Shown here in pieces: positions 47,582 through 55,654 of a DNA stretch of 64,000 nucleotides. Origin of the DNA: Hornefia porci (lineage in GTDB: Bacteria; Bacillota; Clostridia; Peptostreptococcales; Anaerovoracaceae). The number at the start of each line of letters is the position of its first letter. Position 1 is the first letter of the stretch. The notes under the pieces are model-generated. The model saw nothing but the letters and a program-made list of their open reading frames with translations, did no database searches and was not told the origin of the DNA. A program made the translations under genes and the position numbers. The stretch lies in the NCBI RefSeq assembly GCF_001940235.1, contig NZ_MJIE01000001.1, positions 930,001-994,000 on the forward strand, given 5' to 3'.

Positions 47582-49225
47582 CTATGCCAGTGAATTCCCG
47601 TCGTCGTTTCCGAAGATCAGGTCAATTACGCGGTCTGTGGAATGGCCGTCCAGGTCGCGGAAGTTCTTCGTCAGGAAGCCCTGCAGTTTTTCTGCTTCGT
47701 AGTCCTCGTTTCCGATGGCTTCGACGAGAGCCCGGAGGGTCTTCACGATTTTGCCGGGCACGATTTCCTCGTAGGGTTCGTAAAAGCCTCTGTCATCGTC
47801 GTAATTGTCCAGGTCGAAGGCGAAGAACAGCATCGGGATGTTCAGAAGAGCCGCCTCATAGATGACCGAGGAATAGTCCGTGACCAGAACATCGGTTACC
47901 GTCAGCAGTTCGTTGATGTCTGGGTAGTCGGTCGCGTCAATGAAGTAGTCCTGATATTCCTGCGGGATGCGGATTTCACTCTTTACAAAGGGATGCAGCT
48001 TGATCATCATGCAGTAGCCTTTGTCCCTCAGAAAGTCGCCGAGAATATGGAAGTTGATTATCTGCAGCGGGAAAGACGCACTGCGGGCGTTATTTCCCCG
48101 GAAGGTCGGGGCGTAGAGAATCACCTTTTTCGCCTCCGGCAGCTGCGGATAATGAGCGCGAACCTTTTCTGCGGTGCGTTCCAGATATTCCCGGTCAAAG
48201 AACACGTCCGTTCGGGGGATTCCCACCGGATAGAATTTGCTCTCGCTGAGGGCGAACGCCTCCGCGTTATGCCGGGCGGAATGCTCCGAGCTCACAATCA
48301 CATGGGTGTAATTCTTATGCGTTCTGGTCAGGAGCATCGGCGCGCCCTTTTTGCCCAGTCGCTCGAATCCGATGGTTTTGAACGCGCCGCAGGCGTGCCA
48401 CAGCTGCACCAACTTGACATCCGGGTCGTACTCATTTTTGTACAGCTCCGGCTGATAATCATCCGTGAAAATCACATCCGAGGTCGCCAGATCATGGGTA
48501 AAGCGGAATTTCTCCCGGAAACTGCGCCGCGCCTTGATGCCGTCCTTGAAAGAAAATCTGAATACATATTTGTCTCCCAGACCCCGCTCGATCATACGCT
48601 CATAGACAAACTTCTCATTCCCGGCCAGCTCGTTAGTCCGGTCGGAAGTGAAGAATACCTGGTTCCCCTTCTTGGGCCTGTTGTTGAATATATTGAAGAC
48701 CACATGAAAGCCCCAGGTGGCCAGCCTGCGGTACTGCCGGTACAGATTCTTTTTCAGCTGCTGTGTGAATTTCCGGAATCCGGTCAGCTGTTCCGGAAAA
48801 ATAAAGGTGACGTCCAGATAATAGGTCCAGTCACTGACGTTCAGCCTGGAAATGCCGTACCAGCTCTGCGTCGCGCTGCGGTCCACCAGAAGGTCTGTTC
48901 TGGTTCCGTCCAGAATTGACATGTAAACCCGATCATAAACCGGATCGGAAACATAGTCTCTCAGCCGTTTCTCATCACCGATGTCGGCGCGCAGATACCA
49001 TTTCCCTGTTCGGATCGGGTATTCCCCGTCCAGCTCCATGACATTGATGCGCAGACGGAAGCGATTCCCCTCTGTTTCCACAGCCTCGATATCCAGTTCC
49101 CGCTTCTGCTTCTGTTCCCGCAGATAAAAGCGGGCGCCTTCGAGGGTCTTCACATCCTCCACATGCCCGCTGATGTGCAGAATAATCCTCTGATACTTTA
49201 CCTGATCGATAATCAGTTTCGTCAT
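47582..49225 (-). CDS. CDP-polyol phosphotransferase (TarL/TagF-like, 547 aa)
   Basis: A long member of the TagF/TarL group. The first 190 residues form an N-terminal beta-rich domain found in TarL/TarF-like polymerases; the transferase domain follows: KLVQLWHACGAFKTIGFERLG, PVGIPRTDVFF, ILYAPTFRGN, VLVTDYSSVIYEAALLNIPMLFF (quoted in part). The end DLDGHSTDRVIDLI is complete. It is the last gene of a minus-strand operon with tarI and tarJ, so CDP-ribitol is a plausible substrate. Confidence 0.88.
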   Translation of the reverse strand: MTKLIIDQVKYQRIILHISGHVEDVKTLEGARFYLREQKQKRELDIEAVETEGNRFRLRINVMELDGEYPIRTGKWYLRADIGDEKRLRDYVSDPVYDRVYMSILDGTRTDLLVDRSATQSWYGISRLNVSDWTYYLDVTFIFPEQLTGFRKFTQQLKKNLYRQYRRLATWGFHVVFNIFNNRPKKGNQVFFTSDRTNELAGNEKFVYERMIERGLGDKYVFRFSFKDGIKARRSFREKFRFTHDLATSDVIFTDDYQPELYKNEYDPDVKLVQLWHACGAFKTIGFERLGKKGAPMLLTRTHKNYTHVIVSSEHSARHNAEAFALSESKFYPVGIPRTDVFFDREYLERTAEKVRAHYPQLPEAKKVILYAPTFRGNNARSASFPLQIINFHILGDFLRDKGYCMMIKLHPFVKSEIRIPQEYQDYFIDATDYPDINELLTVTDVLVTDYSSVIYEAALLNIPMLFFAFDLDNYDDDRGFYEPYEEIVPGKIVKTLRALVEAIGNEDYEAEKLQGFLTKNFRDLDGHSTDRVIDLIFGNDDGNSLA

Positions 49226-49237
49226 ATACCGGTTCCT

Positions 49238-50263
49238 TTACTTCTCCCAGACCATCACGGTTTTTCCTCCGCTCTTGCGAATATCCGCGTCGAACGCGCG
49301 GTTCATGTCCGCGATGGAACGGACCGTAATGGTCTCTCCAATGATACTCTCCAGATATTCCTCCACGTCCTTGTTGGAGTTATACAGCTGAATCGTATCC
49401 CGAAAATCCTGTACGCCGCTTCTGCTGGAGCCGAACACATTCAGTCCCTTCTCCAGAATCATGCGTGTGTTCAGGGGCACCGGATTCTCCGACACTCCCA
49501 TGATCGCAATGGTTCCTTCCGGATTAATAAAATCGATAATCTGATTGACGGCAATTCCCGAGGCCTCCGTCCCGACGCATTCGAACGCGTGGTCCACCCG
49601 CAGCTCCTGCGGGATGTCCGTGATGTCATACGTTGCGTCCGCAAACACGAAATCCGCCATCTTGTAGTCATTCTTTCCGAAAATCAGCACCTGACTGTCC
49701 GGCATCCTCTTTTTCAGCAGCAGCGCCGTGATAAACGCCAGATTTCCGTCACCCCAGACGCCGATCCTGTCACGGCGGCGGTGTGCTCTGACATCGAAAC
49801 GGTTAATCGTGTGGTAGCTGACCGACACGAGTTCTGTAAACGCTGCCACTCTTTTGTTGATCCCTTCCGGCAGAAGTACAAGACGGTCTCTGCCGATAGC
49901 GACACTGTCCTGCATGAAGCCGTCGAAGCCGCTGGCCCGGAACTTACTGCTGCGCAGATAATTTTCCGCGATAACATCGTCCTTTTCCACCGGCGTATTC
50001 GGCACCATCGCCACCGACTGCCCCGGCTTATACTCCCCCCGGGGGTCGTACAGCACATCGCCGATGCCTTCATGAATCAGCGCCATCGGAAGCTTCTTCT
50101 TCAGCACCTCCGGCGCCCTCTTGCCCTGATAATATCTCTGATCCGCATTGCAGATCGACAGATGAGTGGGCCGGACAATAATATTGTCATCCGTCAGGCT
50201 GATATCAGAAAACTCCGCCTCGAAACGCCGGGGCGCTACCAGCCGGTAAATCGTATTCAGCAC
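49238..50263 (-). CDS. tarJ: Ribulose-5-phosphate reductase (TarJ-like alcohol dehydrogenase)
   Basis: Zinc-type medium-chain dehydrogenase of 341 residues that would reduce ribulose-5-phosphate to ribitol-5-phosphate with NADPH. I see SICNADQRYYQGKRAPEVL, HEGIGDV (the E of the metal site), the nucleotide fold WGDGNLAFITALLL and FECVGTEASGIAV. It overlaps tarI by seven bases, the standard TarI-TarJ pair. ATG at 50263. Confidence 0.9.
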   Translation of the reverse strand: MLNTIYRLVAPRRFEAEFSDISLTDDNIIVRPTHLSICNADQRYYQGKRAPEVLKKKLPMALIHEGIGDVLYDPRGEYKPGQSVAMVPNTPVEKDDVIAENYLRSSKFRASGFDGFMQDSVAIGRDRLVLLPEGINKRVAAFTELVSVSYHTINRFDVRAHRRRDRIGVWGDGNLAFITALLLKKRMPDSQVLIFGKNDYKMADFVFADATYDITDIPQELRVDHAFECVGTEASGIAVNQIIDFINPEGTIAIMGVSENPVPLNTRMILEKGLNVFGSSRSGVQDFRDTIQLYNSNKDVEEYLESIIGETITVRSIADMNRAFDADIRKSGGKTVMVWEK

Positions 50264-50970
50264 TTTTTCTCCCCTCCCAGCAAAGTTTCTGCCAGCTGCA
50301 GATCATACGGATACGTCACTTTGATATTGAACGTCTCGCCCTGTACCAGCGTGACCTTTTCGCCCTTCATCACAAAGACCTTCGCCGCGTCTGTCAGGAT
50401 TTCCCGTTCCTCCTCCGTCAGCTCCTGATAAAGCCGTTTGAAGGCCGCCGCCCGGAAGCTCTGAGGCGTCTGCCCCTGATAATAGAACTTGCGGTCCGGA
50501 ATCGCACTGATCACCGCCCCGTCCCGGCTTTCCACAATGGTATCCGTCGCGGGAATCACCGTGTCACAGATCACGCCCTGCTGCGCCTTCTCGATATTCT
50601 CTTCAATGATGCGGTGAGTGACAAAGGGCCGGACAGCATCGTGGGTAACCATGATGGTATCCTCATCCAGTCCGTAATTCTCCTCAATATACCGGATCGC
50701 ATTCATAATCGTCTCATTACGGACTGCGCCTCCCTGAATCACTTCCACTCTGCTGCCGTCCGGAAGATACTTGCGAAAAAGATCCTTTGTATAGGAAATC
50801 CACTGCTCCGGGCAGAGCACGATCACCTTCTCGAACTTGTCATTCATTACGAACTTCTCTACCGTATGAACGATAATCGGCTTGCCGCCGATGGTCAGAA
50901 ACTGCTTCGGTTTATCTACATTGCCCATGCGGGTTCCCTTGCCGCCGGCCAATACTGCTCCAAAAATCAT
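50257..50970 (-). CDS. tarI: Ribitol-5-phosphate cytidylyltransferase (TarI)
   Basis: IspD-family enzyme that makes CDP-ribitol. MIFGAVLAGGKGTRMGNVDKPKQFL has the nucleotide loop; other blocks are VTHDAVRPFVTHRIIEEN and ATDTIVES, and FKRLYQELTEEEREILTDAA. I use ATG 50970, which follows GAGGAGGAC. IspD (MEP pathway) is the alternative, but adjacency to tarJ and the TarI-type GNVDKPKQFL favour TarI. Confidence 0.9.
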   Translation of the reverse strand: MIFGAVLAGGKGTRMGNVDKPKQFLTIGGKPIIVHTVEKFVMNDKFEKVIVLCPEQWISYTKDLFRKYLPDGSRVEVIQGGAVRNETIMNAIRYIEENYGLDEDTIMVTHDAVRPFVTHRIIEENIEKAQQGVICDTVIPATDTIVESRDGAVISAIPDRKFYYQGQTPQSFRAAAFKRLYQELTEEEREILTDAAKVFVMKGEKVTLVQGETFNIKVTYPYDLQLAETLLGGEKKC

Positions 50971-50991
50971 ATCTGTCCTCCTCTCCATGTA

Positions 50992-52128
50992 TCAGACGTT
51001 AATAGATTTATTATATAATAATCCCACAAACTGCGCAAGTTTATTCGTATTTCGCGTGCCGCCCGCCACGAAGCGATCTGCGAACGCCTTCTGCTTCGCC
51101 GGATCCCAGCGTTCCTCCTCAATCGCCTTCATGACCCCCTCCGGTTCCCGGTACAGCTCCTGCGGCATTTCCGCCGGAAAGTCGATGCAGAATCCCCGGC
51201 GCTGAAGATAGTCGTCAAGATCCCACGTATAGAAGAACAAAGGTCTGCCCGCAACGGCTGCCTCAAAAAGAAACGCCGAATAATCAGTAATCACATAATC
51301 CGCCACAGACAGCAGCTCCAGACTGCTGTACTCAGGGCACCGGAACACCCCCGCAAGGTCCAGCTTTCTCCGTTCCACCGGATGAAGCTTGACGATCAGA
51401 TTGAAGCGGGTCCGGTCCACAGCATCGATCAGCCCGCGGACAGCCTGTGCGGTGTCCACGCCCTTTCGGAAGGTGGGCGCATAGAGGATGTTCTTTTTTC
51501 CGCCTCCCAGCTCCGGATAGGCTGCGCGGATCCTGTTCCCTCTCTCCTCCATGAACACGCTGCTCCGCAGCAGATCCACACGGGGGAGCGGCAGAACCTT
51601 CACCATCTCTTCCGGATAATGAAACGCCTTTGCGTAATACGGACGGCAGAATTCACTGCTGGCCAGAATCGCATCGTAATTCCGGTGCATCCTCAGAGCG
51701 CGGATAAGCTTCGGGCTGTAGCCCTCTGCCTCACCTTCAACATAGTATCCGAATTTTTTACAGATCCCCAGGGCGTGCCACATCTGCAGGATTTTCAGCG
51801 AACGTCTGTGCCGCAGCACGCTGGCGGTGATGCAGTATCCCTCCAGAATGACGACTCTGGAGGTCGCAAGCGCGTGCATCTCCGGTCCCATCATATGAAA
51901 GAGATATTTCACCTTTCCGGACAGTCCCGGAGGAATCATCCGGTACAGGGTATGCGTCTCAATCTCCGGGTATTCCTTTCCGATTTCCTCAAGAAGCAGC
52001 TTCACATCAGGCGACGGGACCGCACTCTGTCTGCTGATGACAGAAACCCTGTTCCTGACCGGAGCAAGCTTGTGAAAGCAATAGATCAGGTTCAGGAACG
52101 CCACGCCGATATTAATCACGATTTCCAT
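50992..52128 (-). CDS. CDP-glycerol/polyol phosphotransferase (TagB-like, 378 aa)
   Basis: A short member of the family: membrane-binding N-terminus (IVINIGVAFLNLIYCFHKLAP), then LKILQMWHALGICKKFGY, PLPRVDLLRS, ILYAPTFRKG and VITDYSAFLFEAAVAGRPLFF. WHA and TDYSA keep the catalytic His and the Asp-Tyr-Ser. The size suits a priming enzyme (TagB/TarB adds the first glycerol phosphate), but no TagA is present to confirm. It overlaps the preceding gene by 17 bases. Confidence 0.87.
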   Translation of the reverse strand: MEIVINIGVAFLNLIYCFHKLAPVRNRVSVISRQSAVPSPDVKLLLEEIGKEYPEIETHTLYRMIPPGLSGKVKYLFHMMGPEMHALATSRVVILEGYCITASVLRHRRSLKILQMWHALGICKKFGYYVEGEAEGYSPKLIRALRMHRNYDAILASSEFCRPYYAKAFHYPEEMVKVLPLPRVDLLRSSVFMEERGNRIRAAYPELGGGKKNILYAPTFRKGVDTAQAVRGLIDAVDRTRFNLIVKLHPVERRKLDLAGVFRCPEYSSLELLSVADYVITDYSAFLFEAAVAGRPLFFYTWDLDDYLQRRGFCIDFPAEMPQELYREPEGVMKAIEEERWDPAKQKAFADRFVAGGTRNTNKLAQFVGLLYNKSINV

Positions 52129-53281
52129 CCGTTCCCGTCTCCTTCCCGAATATCCATTTACAGGTTTTCTCCGTGGAATGCCCGTCGCATGCGCTGAGGA
52201 AGCGCTGCCCGAAGGCCCTCCTTTTTTCTTCCGCCATGTCTCCCTCCCGGACGGCGCGAATCAGCTCCTGCTGCCCGGTCACAACCGGACCGTACAGATA
52301 ATCCTCGTAGGGATAATACAGCCCCCGCCCGTCGGCGTACAGTTCCCTGTCATAGGCGTAGAACACGACAGGTTTATTCACAAAGAAATAGTCGAAGATG
52401 ACTGAAGAGTAATCAGTAATCAGGACGTCAGTCACCAGCAGCAGGTCATTAATTTCCCGATGCTCCGATAAATCCAGATAAAAGTCTCCGTATTTCCCGG
52501 GATCCCATTCTCCCCCCTGACGGCGGAGAATATTGTTGTACACCGCCGGGTGCCATTTAAACACAAAGATAAAGTCCTCGCCAAGTCCCTCGCGAATCCT
52601 CTCAAGATCCAGACGGTCGAAATCATACCCCGCATCGTCTGCCCGGAGCCCCCGATAGGTGGGTGCAAACAGAACGACCTTCTTCTGTCTGAGCTGCGGA
52701 AATTCCTCATACAGGGCGTTCTGCGTCTCCCGAATCTTCTGTGCATCGAAAAACAGATCCGTCCGCGGAACTCCGGTGGCCCTGACCTTCTCCGGCGGCA
52801 GCCCGAAGGCCTCCGCATAGCAGCCCCGGATGCTCTCCGCACTGACGATGGCCTTCGCGTATTTCCGATACCCTTTATGAATGCGGATTTTTTCATTTCC
52901 GGCGGCGCGGCTGTAGCCGAATTTTTTAAATGCGCCGGCGCCGTGCCAGAGCTGGCAGATCTGCTGTCCCGGCCTGACGCTGTAATAGGAGGTATATCGG
53001 AAATAATCCTCCAGGAGAATTGTTCCCGCCGTGGTCATATCGTAAACAAACCGGAGGAATTTCCCCGGTCCTGTGATCTGTCTCCGGTCTGCTTTCAGGT
53101 ACGTCACTTTTTCGTAACTCCCGTCGAGATAATCATAAACATCCTTCAGATTTCCGCCCAGCTCCGCCCGGACATCGGAGACGAAAAAAACTTTGTTTTC
53201 CCTTACCTCTGTAAAAATAGCGATCAGCCGGCTCAGCAGGATAAACGCCACCGCGCTGATTCCGTTCTTGAAATATCTCAT
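52112..53281 (-). CDS. CDP-glycerol/polyol phosphotransferase (TagF/TarF-like, 389 aa)
   Basis: First gene of the minus-strand polyol operon. I choose ATG 53281 (MRYFKNGISAVAFILL), preceded by TGGAG. N-terminal hydrophobic stretch (SAVAFILLSRLIAIF), then QICQLWHGAGAFKKFGYSRAAG, ATGVPRTDLFFD, VLFAPTYRGL, VLITDYSSVIFDYFFVNKPVVFY (quoted in parts) and SACDGHSTEKTC at the end. Probably elongates or links polyol units. Confidence 0.88.
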   Translation of the reverse strand: MRYFKNGISAVAFILLSRLIAIFTEVRENKVFFVSDVRAELGGNLKDVYDYLDGSYEKVTYLKADRRQITGPGKFLRFVYDMTTAGTILLEDYFRYTSYYSVRPGQQICQLWHGAGAFKKFGYSRAAGNEKIRIHKGYRKYAKAIVSAESIRGCYAEAFGLPPEKVRATGVPRTDLFFDAQKIRETQNALYEEFPQLRQKKVVLFAPTYRGLRADDAGYDFDRLDLERIREGLGEDFIFVFKWHPAVYNNILRRQGGEWDPGKYGDFYLDLSEHREINDLLLVTDVLITDYSSVIFDYFFVNKPVVFYAYDRELYADGRGLYYPYEDYLYGPVVTGQQELIRAVREGDMAEEKRRAFGQRFLSACDGHSTEKTCKWIFGKETGTDGNRD

Positions 53282-53371
53282 GAATGCTCCAGTAGTTTTC
53301 TGCCGTGCCGCCTGCGGCACGCACTCTGTGTCACCGTTTCTCTGTTCCCGGGTTTCTTCGCACCCCCCTAC

Positions 53372-53380
53372 ACTATACCA
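53372..53380 (-). promoter_or_regulatory. Extended -10 promoter of the polyol operon
   Basis: Minus strand TGG-TATAGT, about 90 bases before the first transferase; no good -35 seen. Confidence 0.5.
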
Positions 53381-53442
53381 TAATCCGGCTGGCCCGGTAA
53401 AGTCCGCCTCCCGAAATCTGCGCGCCGAGAACCGCTCTTTGT

Positions 53443-53451
53443 GATATAATC
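53443..53451 (+). promoter_or_regulatory. Extended -10 promoter of maf
   Basis: TGATATAAT with TATAAT at 53446-53451, 46 bases before the maf ATG. No clear -35 hexamer. Confidence 0.55.
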
Positions 53452-53496
53452 AAGAGGTATCGCACAGTACGCAGTAACAGAAACGGAGGTTTCATC

Positions 53497-54069
53497 ATGA
53501 CAGCTTCAGAATATATCCTCGCATCCGCATCTCCCAGAAGGTCCGAGCTGATGAGGGCTCACGGCCTGCGCTTCCTGACGGTCCCCGCGGAGGTCGATGA
53601 GACGCTGCCGCCGGACACGGACGGACCGGACGCCGTTATGTATCTGTCCCTGAAAAAAGCTCTCTGGGTGGAGTCCCGTTATCCCGAGCTTGCCGGCAGA
53701 CGAATCATCGCCGCCGATACGGTCGTCTGCACCAGGCGCATTCTCGGAAAGCCCGCCGATATCGGCGAGGCGCGGGAAATGATTACGGAGCTTCGCGGCG
53801 CAGTGCATCACGTATACACCGGCGTGACGCTCCTGGTCGCGGGGGAACCGCGCCGGAGATGCTTTTGTGAGGGTACAAAGGTATTCGTTCGCAACATCAG
53901 TGATCCGGCTGTCGAAGCATACATCCGCACGCAGGAGCCCTATGACAAAGCCGGAGGTTACGCCATTCAGGGGACCTTCGGAAAATACATCGATCACATC
54001 GAAGGCGACTTTGAGAATGTGGTGGGACTTCCCTGCAGGCGTATGCTGCAGGAGCTCGCGCGCCTCTGA
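53497..54069 (+). CDS. maf: Maf-family nucleoside triphosphate pyrophosphatase
   Basis: Removes non-canonical or excess nucleotides (dTTP/UTP type) and is tied to division arrest. ILASASPRRSELM is the substrate loop; DETLPP, IIAADTVVCTRRILGKP (catalytic Asp) and YDKAGGYAIQGTFGKYI complete the family pattern. At 190 residues it is standard. ATG follows ACGGAGG. It stands alone between two minus-strand cell-wall operons. Confidence 0.94.
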   Translation: MTASEYILASASPRRSELMRAHGLRFLTVPAEVDETLPPDTDGPDAVMYLSLKKALWVESRYPELAGRRIIAADTVVCTRRILGKPADIGEAREMITELRGAVHHVYTGVTLLVAGEPRRRCFCEGTKVFVRNISDPAVEAYIRTQEPYDKAGGYAIQGTFGKYIDHIEGDFENVVGLPCRRMLQELARL

Positions 54070-54076
54070 CCGGGGA

Positions 54077-55588
54077 TCAGTAATTCCGGACCAGCTTCCG
54101 GAATTTTTTCATGGTCATGAACCCGTTAACCTTCAGTCTGCGGATGTTATAGGGATCATCGATCCTGCGGGCGTACACATGCCGGTCGAAGCCGAACGCC
54201 ATTTTCATTTCGCTGTGTCTGGCCGCCTGCAGGTAGTTTTCCGGTGCGAAGCCGTAGGGATATGCGATGTAGTCATATCCCGCGTCTGTGCATTTTTTCA
54301 GATCCTCCGCCAGTTCATCGTAGCTTCTGCTGTAAACTGCTCCTCTTCCGTTCTCATAATGATGCAGATCCCAGGAATGGGCCTGAAATTCGAATTGCGG
54401 ATATTCCTCCCGGACTTCCCGGATCTTGTCCCATCCGATGAAACGCTCCCTGGCCGAGCCGTCGTAAGGTTCTGTTGTCTCCTGCGTTCTGGTGCCGACC
54501 AGGAAGGACGTCATTTTCATTTTGTATTTGCGGATCACCGGATAGACGAGATAATATCCCTCATAGAACCCGTCGTCCATGGTCAGCATCACACTGTTCT
54601 GAGGGAGCTCGATGTCTCCGCGGTACCACTTCCGGAACTGATCTGCGGAAATGGTTTCAAATCCGTTGTCGTGCAGATAACGGATCTGTTTTCTGAAATC
54701 CGACAGAGACGCCACCCACTGATTGTCCGCATAATACCGGTTCTTTATCTCGTCCGGCACGATCCGATGGAACGTGAGAATCGGCACAGTCCGGATTTTC
54801 TGCTTCGGATCCATTCCGACCATGACATGGATTTTCGCACGCTTCCCGTTGTGAGCGGCACAGTAAATATAACATTCGCCCTGATCCTTCGCGCGTATCC
54901 TGCCTTTCGCGGAGACCACGGCAATACTTTCGTCACTTGAATACCAGTTCTTTGTCATTTTATACGGCTTCTGTCCGGCACGTCCCGTTTTCAGCGCAAC
55001 AACAGACTTCACCGTCGCTCCTGTCACCAGACGATAACTCTTTTTTTTCGTCGCGACGCGGCTCACATTATTCTTTTTCGATCCGGAGGGAGCCAGGTAT
55101 ACGCCGATGCTCCGGGAGGTTTTTCCGTACAGCTCGTTTCCGTCCACGTTTTTCCGGGCCCGGATACGGTAGCGATAATACCGTCCCTTTTTCACTCCGC
55201 GGTCCACATAACGGCAGGTCGAAGTTCCGAATTTCGCGGTAATCTCCGCGATTTCCCGATACAGTCCGGTACGCCTGCTGTAACGCTGAATGGAATACGC
55301 GTCCGCCTCATCGTTTCTTTTCCACTTCAGAACGACCGCCTTTTTCTTTTCTGTTCCTCCCCGGAACTCATGGACCCGCAGCCGGGAGACCGCCTTCCGG
55401 ACTGCGTCGCTGCTCTTCTCTGACGAGGCGACTGCCATATATGACGACGCAGGATCAGTATTCTCCGCCCAGATCACCGAAACTGCTCCGGGGATCAGCA
55501 GTGTCGCCAGGACCACAGCCACGGCCCTCTTCCCGATTGCCTTTCTGATTTTCTCTCCGGTATTCTTCTCTGTTCTCATTATCTTCAT
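54077..55588 (-). CDS. Polysaccharide deacetylase with fibronectin- and Ig-like domains
   Basis: I start at ATG 55588 (MKIMRTEKNTGEK). A signal segment (AVAVVLATLLIPGAVSVIWA) is followed by a fibronectin-type region (VLKWKRNDEADAYSIQRYSR ... YYRYRIRARKN), a Big-2-like module (NWYSSDESIAVVSAKGRIRAKDQG in part) and the NodB domain from about residue 260: MLTMDDGFYEG (metal Asp), FQAHSWDLHH (the H-x3-H pair) and YPYGFAPEN. It would deacetylate an amino sugar in the wall or a surface glycan, outside the cell. The domain order with two beta modules is like secreted Clostridial enzymes. Confidence 0.87.
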   Translation of the reverse strand: MKIMRTEKNTGEKIRKAIGKRAVAVVLATLLIPGAVSVIWAENTDPASSYMAVASSEKSSDAVRKAVSRLRVHEFRGGTEKKKAVVLKWKRNDEADAYSIQRYSRRTGLYREIAEITAKFGTSTCRYVDRGVKKGRYYRYRIRARKNVDGNELYGKTSRSIGVYLAPSGSKKNNVSRVATKKKSYRLVTGATVKSVVALKTGRAGQKPYKMTKNWYSSDESIAVVSAKGRIRAKDQGECYIYCAAHNGKRAKIHVMVGMDPKQKIRTVPILTFHRIVPDEIKNRYYADNQWVASLSDFRKQIRYLHDNGFETISADQFRKWYRGDIELPQNSVMLTMDDGFYEGYYLVYPVIRKYKMKMTSFLVGTRTQETTEPYDGSARERFIGWDKIREVREEYPQFEFQAHSWDLHHYENGRGAVYSRSYDELAEDLKKCTDAGYDYIAYPYGFAPENYLQAARHSEMKMAFGFDRHVYARRIDDPYNIRRLKVNGFMTMKKFRKLVRNY

Positions 55589-55654
55589 CACGCCGCCTCT
55601 CCGCCGGCGCCATTTCTCTTCCTTTTCTCTTCCTTCCGCACTGTATGTTCTCAA

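Noticed and set aside
50257..50970. IspD (isoprenoid pathway) assignment
   Set aside because: Overlap with tarJ and position in a polyol operon make TarI more likely.
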